In this document: positions 35,138 to 44,431 of the stretch, in pieces
How positions within the stretch are numbered: position 1 is the stretch's first letter
Layout of the letters: the number at the start of each line of letters is the position of its first letter
The notes under the pieces: model-generated
Database searches by the model: none
The model's input: the letters and a program-made list of their open reading frames with translations, nothing else
What the model was told of the DNA's origin: nothing
Assembly (NCBI RefSeq): GCF_004216895.1
Contig: NZ_SGXE01000002.1
Span: forward strand, 186,001-250,000
Reading direction: 5' to 3'
DNA: 64,000 nt
Source of the DNA: Aquimarina brevivitae
GTDB taxonomy: Bacteria; Bacteroidota; Bacteroidia; Flavobacteriales; Flavobacteriaceae
Translations under genes and position numbers: made by a program

Positions 35138-35404
35138 AAGAGTGAATGCATTTTTCTTCTGAAAATTCAGTGAAAAAGGATGTGCTTATTTAGGGTGTTT
35201 AAGCGTATTACAGGATGTTTTTATATCCTAGCTACTTTACTTTCGGAAAGTACTTTTAAGTTCCACAAATTAATTTTGACTAAGAAAATGCCCTAGAAAG
35301 ATATACGTAAAAAATGAAGTGAACGAAACGACAATGTAAAATTCGTAAAGTCTATAATGTCTTAATACACTATATTTTATACTAATGTTGGTGATGATTG
35401 ATTT

Positions 35405-35510
35405 GAGTACAACAGGTTCATTTTACATAGTGAAGGGAACAATATTTTTAGCATATGTTTCTTAAGGCTAGACTTTTTTGGTTCTTTTTTGGGCGATGCA
35501 AAAAAGAATA
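35405..35510 (-). repeat. Interspersed repeat, copy 2 (family Y, inverted)
   Basis: The segment with TTTTTAGCATATGTTTCTTA and AGGCTAGACTTTTTTGGTTC is the reverse complement of the 10440-10565 region with scattered changes. Confidence 0.6.
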
Positions 35511-35570
35511 GAAGGATTAAATTCTTAATAAATAGCGTGTAAACCAGGAGAAGAATTCGGAGGAGATTTA
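35493..35570 (+). repeat. GCGATGCAAAAAA direct repeat, copy 2
   Basis: Second copy of 34684-34762; it follows directly on repeat Y copy 2. Confidence 0.6.
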
Positions 35571-35674
35571 TGTTTCGGTTTTTTTTGGTTTATGCTTTCT
35601 ACAACATTACAACTTAGCTTGATGTAACAGCTTAAGGTGACAATACAAAAAAGAACACTATTTAAATGCAGTAT

Positions 35675-35709
35675 ATAAAAAAACTCCCTGAGCATTCAGG
35701 GAGTTTTCT
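35675..35709 (-). terminator. Terminator after the PPIase gene
   Basis: On the minus strand AACTCCCTGA pairs with TCAGGGAGTT around ATGC and is followed by a run of seven T residues. It lies about 55 bases beyond the stop at 35764 and ends the DHH-gldI-PPIase unit. Confidence 0.85.
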
Positions 35710-35763
35710 AATTCTTATAAGTTAATTAGCTATCTAAGTAAGAAAGCTCATTAGCCTACACTA

Positions 35764-36906
35764 TTACTTAGTAGCTGGTGCAGCTTCTTCTTTTTTCACT
35801 TCAAGCATTTCCATTACAAAAATCAAGTCGGTATTAGGAGGTATTGGTCCTGCACCTCTTTCTCCGTAACCCATATGCGATGGAATGAAAAGAATAGCTT
35901 TATCTCCTATCTTCATTTGTAATGCTCCTTCTTTAAATCCTTGGATCATCTGTGCATCCTTAGAATACGGCATTGGCATAGGTCCATATCCACCTGGCAT
36001 AGCGGCTCTTCTTGGGTTAAATACACCAAAGTCTTTAGCTTTTTCTTCGTTGTTGGTATCAAACATGGTACCGTCAGCAAAATACCCTTCGTAGTTAACC
36101 ATAACCGTGTCTCCATCGTTAGGCTTTTCTCCATCACCCTCAGTGATAAAATAGATGCCTAAACCACTATCAAGCATCGTTGCTTTTTCTTTTTTCTCAG
36201 CGAAATCTGCAGCTATTTTTTTACTTCGTTCTGCATCTCTTTTTGCTTTCTCTTCTTTTTCGGCTTCGATTTCTTTTAGTTTTTCTGTAAAGGCCTTATC
36301 GGTATCAAACTTTTTAGCGGCTTTACCTTTTTTGATGATATTCACTTCATTCATTTTGATATCATCTCTCGGTTTAGAACCTTCTACCGGAGTTTCTCCA
36401 ATCGCTTCAACAATTTCCATTCCTTTTACAACCTCTCCAAAAACGGTATGTTTACCATCTAACCAGGCAGTTTGATTAAGGGTGATGAAAAACTGACTTC
36501 CATTAGTATCAGGACCTGAGTTGGCCATAGATAACATTCCTTTGGATTTGTGAGTCAATGAGTCCACGATCTCATCAGGAAACTTATAACCTGGTCCACC
36601 GGTTCCTGTTCCAAGCGGATCTCCAGTTTGAATCATAAAGTCTTTAATAACACGGTGAAACTTAATGCCGTTATAGTATTTTTTGCCTTTATAGGTGCTA
36701 TCTACCATAGTATTGGTACCTTCTGCTAAGGAAACAAAATTTGCTACGGTCATTGGGGTTTGTTCAAAAAACAACTCTGCAACGATGGTACCTCTGTTGG
36801 TTACTATCTCTGCGTACATACCGTCCTCTAATTCCGGGTATTTTTCTTCGCAGCTGGTAAATGTAATAGCAATAAGGCTTAAGATTAAAAAACTTAGTTT
36901 CTTCAT
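35764..36906 (-). CDS. Cyclophilin-FKBP fusion peptidylprolyl isomerase lipoprotein
   Basis: The protein has a lipoprotein signal (LILSLIAITFTSC), a cyclophilin domain (about residues 28-195; FVSLAEGTN, FHRVIKDFMIQTGDP, GSQFFITL, HTVFGEVVKGM), a coiled Lys/Glu-rich linker (about 195-240) and a C-terminal FKBP domain (about 245-370; GDTVMVNYEGYFADGTMFD, IQGFKEGALQMKIGDKAILFIPSHMGYG). Both folds catalyse proline cis-trans isomerisation, so this is a dual immunophilin acting in the periplasm. Dual-family immunophilins are known from Flavobacterium. It follows gldI by eight bases in the same operon. Confidence 0.92.
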   Translation of the reverse strand: MKKLSFLILSLIAITFTSCEEKYPELEDGMYAEIVTNRGTIVAELFFEQTPMTVANFVSLAEGTNTMVDSTYKGKKYYNGIKFHRVIKDFMIQTGDPLGTGTGGPGYKFPDEIVDSLTHKSKGMLSMANSGPDTNGSQFFITLNQTAWLDGKHTVFGEVVKGMEIVEAIGETPVEGSKPRDDIKMNEVNIIKKGKAAKKFDTDKAFTEKLKEIEAEKEEKAKRDAERSKKIAADFAEKKEKATMLDSGLGIYFITEGDGEKPNDGDTVMVNYEGYFADGTMFDTNNEEKAKDFGVFNPRRAAMPGGYGPMPMPYSKDAQMIQGFKEGALQMKIGDKAILFIPSHMGYGERGAGPIPPNTDLIFVMEMLEVKKEEAAPATK

Positions 36907-36914
36907 TTTAAATA

Positions 36915-37472
36915 TTAATTTTCTATTGTTGATTCTCTATTGATTTTATGTAAAGTTACTTCGGTGATCAATGGAATATTCATACCGATTTTTTTATCGT
37001 CACCGTAGTAGCCATAGGCTTGATACGAAGGAAACAGAAACGTAGCTTTTTCGCCTGCTTTCATCAGCTTTAGTCCTTCGCGTAGCCCCAAAAATAATTC
37101 TTCTTTATCGATGAGATAGGTTACCGTATCGATTTCTTTTTCGGTATAAATGGTTTGACCACTTAAGCTTTTTACATTATAATTAAAAATGACTTCATCA
37201 CCAAACTGTGGGGTATACGCAGCGCTGGTGTCTTTTACCTGATAATAATACCAAAATCCACCTTTAGAAGTGATATAAGTGTTTGCGGTATCTGCTTTAA
37301 TGATTTCTTGGATTTTAGCTTCTTCGCGTTCTGCAAGTTTTTTATTTCTTGAAATCGATTCGTCAATAAAAGATCCTGTCTTTACCGTTACGGGCTTTCG
37401 AGCCTCTGGTGTTTTACAAGCGATCATGGATATGGACAGCAAACCTGCTAGTATTACTACTGCTGTTCTCAT
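36915..37472 (-). CDS. gldI: Gliding motility lipoprotein GldI, FKBP type
   Basis: GldI is a periplasmic FKBP-like lipoprotein required for gliding in Flavobacterium johnsoniae. Here the lipobox is SMIAC at residues 15-19, followed by a linker and an FKBP domain (about residues 70-178; FGDEVIFNYNVKSLSGQTIY, GLREGLKLMKAGEKATFLFPSYQAYGYYGDD). The length of 185 residues and the place between a DHH phosphoesterase and the PPIase fusion agree with flavobacterial gldI loci. Its start overlaps the end of the DHH gene by four bases, a sign of translational coupling. Confidence 0.88.
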   Translation of the reverse strand: MRTAVVILAGLLSISMIACKTPEARKPVTVKTGSFIDESISRNKKLAEREEAKIQEIIKADTANTYITSKGGFWYYYQVKDTSAAYTPQFGDEVIFNYNVKSLSGQTIYTEKEIDTVTYLIDKEELFLGLREGLKLMKAGEKATFLFPSYQAYGYYGDDKKIGMNIPLITEVTLHKINRESTIEN

Positions 37473-38485
37473 AAATTTAAGGCGTTTTTATAAGATGGTA
37501 AGATACTAATAAATTTATCAACTGTATCCTGTAATGACAGATTACTTTTTCCTCCTGCAGCATTGGTATGTCCTCCACCTTCAAAATGCTCGCGAGCAAA
37601 TTCATTGACCGAAAAACTGCCTTTGGATCGGAATGAAATTTTAATGATTCCTTCTTGTTTGTTTTCTATAAAAATAACGGCGAATACAATGCCTGCAATG
37701 GAGAGTCCTATATTGACAAATCCTTCGGTATCTCCTTTTTTAAAACTATGACGGTCTAACTCCTCCTGCGACATCGTAATATACGCTGTCTTATACTCGT
37801 CGAGTACGTTGAGGTTAGTCAATGCAACACCTTTGAGTTGTAATCTCGAAACACTATTGGTATCATATACCTGTTCGTGGATAGCCGAATTGTCAGCTCC
37901 TTTTTCAATAAGTTGAGCCACTACTTGATGCGTTACACTATTGGTGGATCGAAAACGAAATGATCCGGTGTCGGTCATAATACCTAAATAGATACAGGTA
38001 GCAGTAGCTGCATCAATCTTATCCACATCGCCCAATAGTTCAATAAAGTGATAAATCATCTGGCAGGTAGAGCTCATACTAACATCACTGTACATAAAAC
38101 GCGCATAGCTATCTGGTTGTTGATGATGATCTATCATGATGAATTCCGCATCTACTGAGGATAATATGGTTTCCATATCACCGGTTCTGGATAAATGATT
38201 ATAATCCAGGGTAAAAATAATATCCGCTTCTTGCAGTATGGTATCGGCCTTGGCTTGTTCCTGCTCATAGTTAAGTACAGAAGTGTTTCCAGGTACCCAC
38301 TTTAAAAACTCAGGATAATCATTGGGCATAATCACCGAAACCTCGTGTCCTAGTTTTACCAAATAATGATACAGCCCTAAAGAGGAGCCTATGGCATCCC
38401 CATCAGGATTTTTATGGGCGGTAATACTAATCTTTTTTTTGTGTGATAGTAACTCCTTAACCTCTTGTATTTCTTTCTCATTCAT
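37469..38485 (-). CDS. DHH-family phosphoesterase, NrnA-like
   Basis: NrnA-type DHH/DHHA1 enzymes degrade nanoRNA and may dephosphorylate pAp or cyclic dinucleotides in the cytoplasm. The metal-binding motifs are present: AHKNPDGDAIGSSL at the N terminus, the FTLDYN block, IDHHQQPD, and the DHHA1 signature GGGHTNAAGG near the C terminus. The ATG at 38485 starts MNEKEIQEVKELL and is preferred to an upstream in-frame TTG at 38503. It is the first gene of the operon with gldI and the PPIase and is divergent from the PhoD-like gene. Confidence 0.9.
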   Translation of the reverse strand: MNEKEIQEVKELLSHKKKISITAHKNPDGDAIGSSLGLYHYLVKLGHEVSVIMPNDYPEFLKWVPGNTSVLNYEQEQAKADTILQEADIIFTLDYNHLSRTGDMETILSSVDAEFIMIDHHQQPDSYARFMYSDVSMSSTCQMIYHFIELLGDVDKIDAATATCIYLGIMTDTGSFRFRSTNSVTHQVVAQLIEKGADNSAIHEQVYDTNSVSRLQLKGVALTNLNVLDEYKTAYITMSQEELDRHSFKKGDTEGFVNIGLSIAGIVFAVIFIENKQEGIIKISFRSKGSFSVNEFAREHFEGGGHTNAAGGKSNLSLQDTVDKFISILPSYKNALNL

Positions 38486-38545
38486 AGGGGAGCGAATATA
38501 CAATAAATAATAGTTTGTTAATATTAGATCTTTTACTTTTAGGGT

Positions 38546-39601
38546 ATGAATTTACCTATGCAAAAACACCAACAGTTGCTGTTGCTTATAACGCTTGTAG
38601 CGATAATTATGGTATGGCCTAAGGTATATAGCCAGGAGTCAACAGCTACAGAACAAGCAAGATTTACCATTGCTTTTGGGAGTTGTAATAAGCAGTATAA
38701 ACCACAACCGCTCTGGGAAGATATCATGAAGCAAGATCCAGATTTATTTATTTGGACAGGTGACAATATCTATGCAGATACCGCAGATATGCAACAATTC
38801 AAAAAAGCCTATGACCAACAATTACAAAACCCGGGATATCAAAAATTGCTACAAACGACACCGGTAATCGGGGTATGGGATGACCACGATTATGGTAAAA
38901 ATGATGCGGGAGCGGAATGGAAAATGAAACAAGAAAGTCAACAACTATTTTTAGATTTCTTTGCAGTTGATGAGGACGACGAACGAAGAGATCGCGCAGG
39001 AATTTATACCTCAAAAATCATTGAAAAACCCGGTGGAAGTATTAAAATCATTTTATTAGATACGAGATATTTTAGGTCACCTTTGGTTAGGGATCGTCAA
39101 AGTGGTAAACGTTACCAACCTACAACAGATCCTTCAGCTACCGTTTTGGGAGCTACACAGTGGCAATGGTTAGCAAAGGAAATAGCCAATAATTATTCGG
39201 ATTTCATGATCATAGTGAGTAGTATTCAATACTTATCAGGAGAACACGAGTTTGAAAGCTGGAGCAATTTTCCGAAGGAACGTAACAAAATGATGGCACT
39301 TTTAGAAAAACATAAAGCGCGCAATGTCATTTTTTTAAGTGGAGATCGTCATATCTCAGAGTTTTCTGTTTATCAGCCAGATGGTTTATCCTATCCTTTG
39401 GTGGATTTTACCAGCAGTGGATTAACCCATGACTATACTGATTTTACGGGAGAATCTAATCGTCATAGAGTAGGGAAGGTGATTGCTATACCTAGTTTTG
39501 GTTTACTAAAGTTTGATTTGACCACCTATCAAGTAACTATGGAAATGCGTGGCAAGGATAACCTACTGCTTCAATCGTATCGTAAGACCTATCCCAAATA
39601 A
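38546..39601 (+). CDS. Secreted PhoD-like phosphatase
   Basis: The product has a signal peptide (hydrophobic residues about 11-25, ending VYSQ) and a metallophosphatase domain of the alkaline phosphatase D type. Motifs are FGSCNKQYKPQPLW, FIWTGDNIYAD, VWDDHDYGKND, and LSGDRHISEFS. The enzyme should hydrolyse phosphate esters outside the cytoplasm. An in-frame ATG at 38558 is an alternative start that keeps the signal peptide. The gene is divergent from the DHH operon, with a TACTTTTA box at 38534-38541 as a weak -7 candidate. Confidence 0.88.
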   Translation: MNLPMQKHQQLLLLITLVAIIMVWPKVYSQESTATEQARFTIAFGSCNKQYKPQPLWEDIMKQDPDLFIWTGDNIYADTADMQQFKKAYDQQLQNPGYQKLLQTTPVIGVWDDHDYGKNDAGAEWKMKQESQQLFLDFFAVDEDDERRDRAGIYTSKIIEKPGGSIKIILLDTRYFRSPLVRDRQSGKRYQPTTDPSATVLGATQWQWLAKEIANNYSDFMIIVSSIQYLSGEHEFESWSNFPKERNKMMALLEKHKARNVIFLSGDRHISEFSVYQPDGLSYPLVDFTSSGLTHDYTDFTGESNRHRVGKVIAIPSFGLLKFDLTTYQVTMEMRGKDNLLLQSYRKTYPK

Positions 39602-39626
39602 GAAATGTAGTTTCTACTATTATTTC

Positions 39627-39656
39627 TTGTTTTTGATACTATTATCTATACTTTTG
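39627..39656 (+). promoter_or_regulatory. Promoter of ndk, Bacteroidota type
   Basis: TTG at 39627-39629 is followed after 19 bases by TACTTTTG (39649-39656), a full TAnnTTTG match, 83 bases before the ndk ATG. Confidence 0.65.
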
Positions 39657-39739
39657 CACAAAATTTAAAAACAAACATTTTGATATTGAGCGTTTCAGAA
39701 TTCATTATCAGGATAATCAAAGCTTAAAATACAGATATA

Positions 39740-40159
39740 ATGGCAACAAACAGAACATTTACAATGCTTAAGCCAGACGCGGTAAGAAAAGGCTATATCG
39801 GTCAGATCTTAGAGCAAATTACATCAGCTGGTTTTAGAATTGTGGCAATGAAATTAACACAATTAACTACCGATGACGCAAAGGAATTTTATGCTGTGCA
39901 CAAAGAGCGTCCTTTTTATGGCGAATTAGTGGAGTATATGACGAGTGGTCCTATAGTAGCGGCTATCTTAGAAAAAGAAAATGCAGTAGAAGATTTTAGA
40001 ACCTTAATCGGAGCGACTAATCCTGCTGAAGCAGCTGAAGGAACTATCAGAAACAAATTTGCTACTTCCATTAGCGAAAATGCTATCCACGGAAGTGATA
40101 GCGATGAAAATGCGGCTATTGAGGGTGCTTTTCATTTCTCAGGTAGAGAGCAGTTCTAA
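39740..40159 (+). CDS. ndk: Nucleoside diphosphate kinase
   Basis: Ndk balances nucleoside triphosphate pools by moving the gamma phosphate through a phosphohistidine. The 139-residue protein shows [13 protein letters not shown] at the start, [15 protein letters not shown], the [18 protein letters not shown] block and the active-site histidine in [12 protein letters not shown]. The length is normal. A promoter precedes it and a strong terminator follows, so it is monocistronic. Confidence 0.97.
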   Translation: MATNRTFTMLKPDAVRKGYIGQILEQITSAGFRIVAMKLTQLTTDDAKEFYAVHKERPFYGELVEYMTSGPIVAAILEKENAVEDFRTLIGATNPAEAAEGTIRNKFATSISENAIHGSDSDENAAIEGAFHFSGREQF

Positions 40160-40185
40160 GCAAAAACAAAGAAAATATTTGAAAG

Positions 40186-40216
40186 ACCGTGTTTTTTAGT
40201 AAGCACGGTTTTTTTA
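40186..40216 (+). terminator. Terminator after ndk
   Basis: ACCGTG (40186-40191) pairs with CACGGT (40204-40209) and runs into seven T residues. Confidence 0.8.
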
Positions 40217-40225
40217 TTAGCAGTA

Positions 40226-42775
40226 TTACCAAAATATTCGAAAACTGACGTTTGGGGTTATCCCTAAAGAATACATATCGTCATTTATAAATCTGGTATT
40301 AAATGAATTACTGATACGAAACTCACGATTCAATATGTTTTCTCGGTCATAGAGATTTAATATTGAAGCGCCCAAGCGATAGCGAACCTCCTTATTTGAC
40401 CCTAAGGTAAAGTCATAGGTGGCAGAAAAATCTAGTCTATGGTATAAAGGCAGGGTACTACCGTTGATCTCATTATAATCGAGCAGTAAAATTTCTCCTT
40501 CTTGAGTAACACCAGCTACGTTGGTGTATACTTTACCGGTATGCCATAACCATCCCAGTGTAAATTGAAAATCACCGGTCTCATAAAAGTGAGACCATTT
40601 GATCGTATGTTCAATATTCCAATTCCCGGGAAAAGCGCTATTGTTATTAATCGCTTCAAATTGATTTTTGGAATTGATATAGGAGTAACTGATCCAGCTT
40701 TTATAGTTTTCAAAGTGTTTTTTGATAAAAATATCAGCACCAAAAATACTACTGCTTCCCTGATTATAGGTGTTATCAATTGGATTTATAAAACCAGCGG
40801 TCAAGGTAGTAATATCATCAATTTTTCGATAATAAGCCTCAGCATCGATAAACCATTTGTCTTTAGTAAAGGTACTACCGGTACTCAATTGATAACTTGT
40901 AACTAAAGGAAACTCCTGGCGATCAGCCAGGGTCCAAATTTGGTTTTCGAGAGCCAGATCGCTGATCACAGATTCTCTGATTTGACTTACGGCCTGTGTT
41001 CTATATTCTGCTGTAGTGTGGACTAGCCAATAGTTGTTGAGGTGTTTTTGATATTGTAGTCGAGGTTCCACAACAATCTGATCTAATTCTTCGTAATAAT
41101 TAAGGCGTGCCCCCACAGCAAAACGATAGGATTTTGGTTCGGATACACTATAGTTGGCAAAAACGGAATAGGTATTTAGGGTTCTATCATCTTCATCCAA
41201 CACCAATTCAAAGTTAGGTGTTGTGGTCACAAAGGCATAGCGAATTGCATTGTTTGAATATTCGAGACCGCTAGTAAATTTGGAATACTCCGACCAGCTA
41301 TAGGTAGTAGTAATTTTGGCTCCATAATCCCGAACGCTGTTATTTTTGCGTTCATTCTCTACCAACACCCCCATATTATCGGTGATGAATTGATAATCGA
41401 GTAGGTATTTAGAGTAATACGAACTGATTTGATAGGATCTTTTTCGGCCAGGTTGGTACTCCCAGTTGATGCGATATCCTTCATTCTCGGTTCTTAATTC
41501 ATCGCTTAGGGTTAAGGTATCATTTCTGCGTTCAAAGTTTAAGTTGTTCGTACTATATAAACTGCTAAAGTTAAGTTTACTATTGGTAGAAAGATTAGCG
41601 TTTAGTTGTGCACTATAATCCTCATAATAAAAGTCATTGGTGTCATTTTGGAAATCGGATACCGTATTGATCGTAGTGTTTTGAAATACACGATCTGATA
41701 GTTGATCAAAAGTTGGAGTTTCTACCAGATCAGTATAGGACCTTCTACCCGAAACCTGAAGGGAGAGTTGGTCTTTAATAATTGGTGTGTGTACTACAGC
41801 ATCTGCGTTGACCAGGTTTATACCTGCATTTCCGGTAGTGTATTCAGGGATTGCTGTATCGGATTGAATATCAATTACTCCTGCAATTCGATCACCGTAG
41901 GTAGGATCAACACCACTTTTATAGATATTTACCTGATCGACAACATAAGGATTAAAGGCAGAGATCATGCCAAACATATGTCCTTGATGGTAGGTTTTTA
42001 TACCATTCCACAGTACCAGATTTTGGTGCGGGGCACTTCCTCTGATATAGATACCCGACGCAGTTTCAAAAGGGCTGTTAATTCCAGGGATCAGCTGTAT
42101 CGCTTGTAATATATCAGGTTCAGTTAGCCCGGGTAAAATGGAGACGTCATCTAAATCAATTTTTATTTCGTTGCCTGTTTTTGTAATTCCGGTAGAAATA
42201 TATTCTTGTATCAGTACTTCGTCTAGTTCTTGAATGCTTTCTGTGAGGATAAATGTGGGACAATCCTCTTTTATAAATGCTTTACCTCGTAACACCCGTT
42301 GTCTAAATCCAGTAGCACTAACGAGTATTGCTGAACCGTAAGGAATATTATCCCCAGAAAAATAACCTTTGCTATCGGTATAAAGGTAGGTTTTAGTCTC
42401 TTTGATAAAAATCTCTATATCGCTAAGCGGTTCTTCGATTTCACTTAGTAAATATCCACAAATGGCAATGGTGTCCGAAGGCATAAAAGCGCGTACGGTG
42501 TAAAAGGTATCGCTGGTTTTGATAAACTTTAGCCCCGTTTGTTTTTCTAAGCTGTCTAAAAGTGGTTCTAATGCTCCATTAGGGACTAGCGTAAGATTGA
42601 CTTTTCGGGCTGCCACTGCTTCATCCAGATACGAAAATTTGATGTTAAATCTATCCTGTAGTGTGTCTAGAATGCTGGGTAAGGCTTCATTTTGAAATGA
42701 AGTAGCATTATCCTCATTTTGAGAATATATTTTTATAGAACAAACTATTAAAAATACACACAGATATTTAGTCAT
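40226..42775 (-). CDS. TonB-dependent outer-membrane receptor with signalling N terminus
   Basis: The 849-residue protein has a signal peptide, an STN domain (about residues 25-100; LPSILDTLQDRFNIKFSYLDEA), a carboxypeptidase-like regulatory domain (about 105-180), a plug (about 195-310; LQAIQLIPGINSPFETASGIYIRGSAPHQNLVLWNG) and a beta-barrel ending SLGITPNVSFRIFW with a terminal aromatic residue. The STN domain together with adjacent FecR and ECF sigma genes marks it as a transducing receptor: ligand uptake outside switches on the sigma factor. The ligand is unknown. It follows the FecR gene by four bases. Confidence 0.92.
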   Translation of the reverse strand: MTKYLCVFLIVCSIKIYSQNEDNATSFQNEALPSILDTLQDRFNIKFSYLDEAVAARKVNLTLVPNGALEPLLDSLEKQTGLKFIKTSDTFYTVRAFMPSDTIAICGYLLSEIEEPLSDIEIFIKETKTYLYTDSKGYFSGDNIPYGSAILVSATGFRQRVLRGKAFIKEDCPTFILTESIQELDEVLIQEYISTGITKTGNEIKIDLDDVSILPGLTEPDILQAIQLIPGINSPFETASGIYIRGSAPHQNLVLWNGIKTYHQGHMFGMISAFNPYVVDQVNIYKSGVDPTYGDRIAGVIDIQSDTAIPEYTTGNAGINLVNADAVVHTPIIKDQLSLQVSGRRSYTDLVETPTFDQLSDRVFQNTTINTVSDFQNDTNDFYYEDYSAQLNANLSTNSKLNFSSLYSTNNLNFERRNDTLTLSDELRTENEGYRINWEYQPGRKRSYQISSYYSKYLLDYQFITDNMGVLVENERKNNSVRDYGAKITTTYSWSEYSKFTSGLEYSNNAIRYAFVTTTPNFELVLDEDDRTLNTYSVFANYSVSEPKSYRFAVGARLNYYEELDQIVVEPRLQYQKHLNNYWLVHTTAEYRTQAVSQIRESVISDLALENQIWTLADRQEFPLVTSYQLSTGSTFTKDKWFIDAEAYYRKIDDITTLTAGFINPIDNTYNQGSSSIFGADIFIKKHFENYKSWISYSYINSKNQFEAINNNSAFPGNWNIEHTIKWSHFYETGDFQFTLGWLWHTGKVYTNVAGVTQEGEILLLDYNEINGSTLPLYHRLDFSATYDFTLGSNKEVRYRLGASILNLYDRENILNREFRISNSFNTRFINDDMYSLGITPNVSFRIFW

Positions 42776-42779
42776 TGGT

Positions 42780-43688
42780 TTATTTTTCCAATATCACGGT
42801 TTTACCGTCTTCAGAAATTGAATACGCAACGCCTAAGGTACTAAAAACTGTGTTAAGTGCAACTTCTTTATCCGTATTTGGAAACGTTCCGGTGTAGGTT
42901 TTATTGATATTTACAGCGGTAGTATTTACCGTTATACCATACTGTTGTTCTAACTTTTTGATAACAAAGGTAAAAGGCACACTTCGTAAGCTGGTAGTAT
43001 TATCAATCCAGGTCGGTTCTTCTTCCTCAAATGTCCAATCCTCGCTATTGGTATTTATCGTGCGATATGCCATGCCCTGAGTTAGGATGCGTTTATGTTT
43101 TGCGTCTTCTACTCTTACCTTACCTTCAAAACAAGAAACTTCAAAAAAATCATTTAGGGATTGTACAGTAAACTGAGTACCTAAAACCCAAACCTGACCA
43201 TTTTCTGTTTCCACCGTAAACTTACTTCCTTTCTTTACCTTAAAATAAGCTTCACCAGATAAATCTACTACTCGATTTTCGTTCCAATTATCTGCATTGA
43301 AACTTGCTTTGGATGTAGCATTTAATATCATTTCAGAACCATCGGGTAGTGTAACCGTAAGTTTTTCGCCATAAGAGGTTTCAAAAGTTTCGGTAGGGTT
43401 AAAAAATAACAAGGCAAAAAGTATAGCTAGTGAAGCTGCCACAGCCACATAGGGATACCATTTTACAATAGGATTCAGCTTTTTGACCGGTTTTTCTTTT
43501 TTGCTTTTAATCGAGCGCAGTGCCGCTTCTTCATCAAAGGCTCTTGTATCTAATGCATCTGTAGCTACCTTAATTTTTTGGTAGGTCTTATAGTCGGGAT
43601 GATTTTTAAAATCCTCAAGCTCCTCCTTGGATAACTCTCCGTTTATCCATCGCGCTAAGAAATTTTCATCGTTTTGATCTTTATACAT
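42780..43688 (-). CDS. FecR-family anti-sigma regulator
   Basis: FecR-type proteins hold the ECF sigma factor inactive from the membrane and relay the receptor signal. The product has a cytoplasmic N terminus with FLARWINGELSKEELEDFKNH, one membrane helix (about residues 76-95, VAVAASLAILFALLFF), the FecR domain (GEKLTVTLPDGSEMILNATSKASFN to CFEGKVRVED) and the C-terminal DUF4974-type segment (FVIKKLEQQYGITVNTT). It sits between the sigma factor and receptor genes in one operon. Confidence 0.93.
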   Translation of the reverse strand: MYKDQNDENFLARWINGELSKEELEDFKNHPDYKTYQKIKVATDALDTRAFDEEAALRSIKSKKEKPVKKLNPIVKWYPYVAVAASLAILFALLFFNPTETFETSYGEKLTVTLPDGSEMILNATSKASFNADNWNENRVVDLSGEAYFKVKKGSKFTVETENGQVWVLGTQFTVQSLNDFFEVSCFEGKVRVEDAKHKRILTQGMAYRTINTNSEDWTFEEEEPTWIDNTTSLRSVPFTFVIKKLEQQYGITVNTTAVNINKTYTGTFPNTDKEVALNTVFSTLGVAYSISEDGKTVILEK

Positions 43689-43754
43689 AATTCAGGGTAT
43701 ATATAAGTGTAACGTATTTCTTTCCAAATACCCTACCTCTTTTTTTAAAATTAA

Positions 43755-44276
43755 TTAGATGTCACCGATTTTATCCCGTAATGTAGATAATGCCTTGTGC
43801 ATCAATTTTTCTATAGCCTTTACTGAGACATCAGATAATTCTGCGATTTCTTTATACGTTTTTTTATCAATTCTACTCAGTAAGAACACTTCGCGTTGTC
43901 GATCGGGAAGCGCTGCTATTGCTTTTTTTAGTTTTTCTTCAAATTCTTTTTCCTCAATAACAAAATCTGGCGAGGATTCATTCGTTGCATCGGATGTATT
44001 ACTAACGATATAATTTTGATACTTAAATTTTACCTTTTGATGACGTGTAAGACTAATGGCAAAATTATTAGCTACTGTATAGATGTAACTTTTAGCTTTT
44101 TCTAATGGTACTTCCTTGCAATTGTTCCATAATTTAATAAAAGCATCTTGTACGATATCTTCTGCCTGATCTAAATCCCCAAATTTATAATAGATGAAAT
44201 TTCTTAAAAGTTTGGCGTGTCCTTTAAAGAAGTGATCAAAATTCGATTCGTTGCAGGTAGAATTTTTGTCTGACAT
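43755..44276 (-). CDS. ECF RNA polymerase sigma factor
   Basis: This 173-residue sigma-70-family factor has region 2 (about residues 10-80; LLRNFIYYKFGDLDQAEDIVQDAFIKLW) and region 4 (about 118-170; LPDRQREVFLLSRIDKKTYKEIAELSDVSVKAIEKLMHKAL). It lacks regions 1 and 3, as ECF factors do. With FecR and the TonB receptor downstream it forms a cell-surface signalling module and probably activates its own operon and perhaps the divergent repeat lipoproteins. Confidence 0.93.
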   Translation of the reverse strand: MSDKNSTCNESNFDHFFKGHAKLLRNFIYYKFGDLDQAEDIVQDAFIKLWNNCKEVPLEKAKSYIYTVANNFAISLTRHQKVKFKYQNYIVSNTSDATNESSPDFVIEEKEFEEKLKKAIAALPDRQREVFLLSRIDKKTYKEIAELSDVSVKAIEKLMHKALSTLRDKIGDI

Positions 44277-44431
44277 AGATGGCTAATTGGAGCACCAAAA
44301 CTAATTTTTTTTTTAGTCGTATCAAAAAAAATGAAAAAAGGGGGTAGGGTGTTTTTTAAATGCCGCGTTTTATAAGTGTGAGGATAATAGAATTTAGTTC
44401 TCAACTCAAATTAACCCTAAATAAAAGTAAG

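Larger units (their letters stand above)
34516..35763. other. Repeat-rich intergenic region
   Basis: No credible gene is present in 1.25 kb. It contains two direct copies of an 84-base CCTTCGAC repeat (34610-34694 and 35053-35137), the inverted copy of repeat X (34786-34955), the inverted copy of repeat Y (35405-35510), and a direct repeat pair GCGATGCAAAAAA...GAATTCGG (34684-34762 and 35493-35570). Confidence 0.7.
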
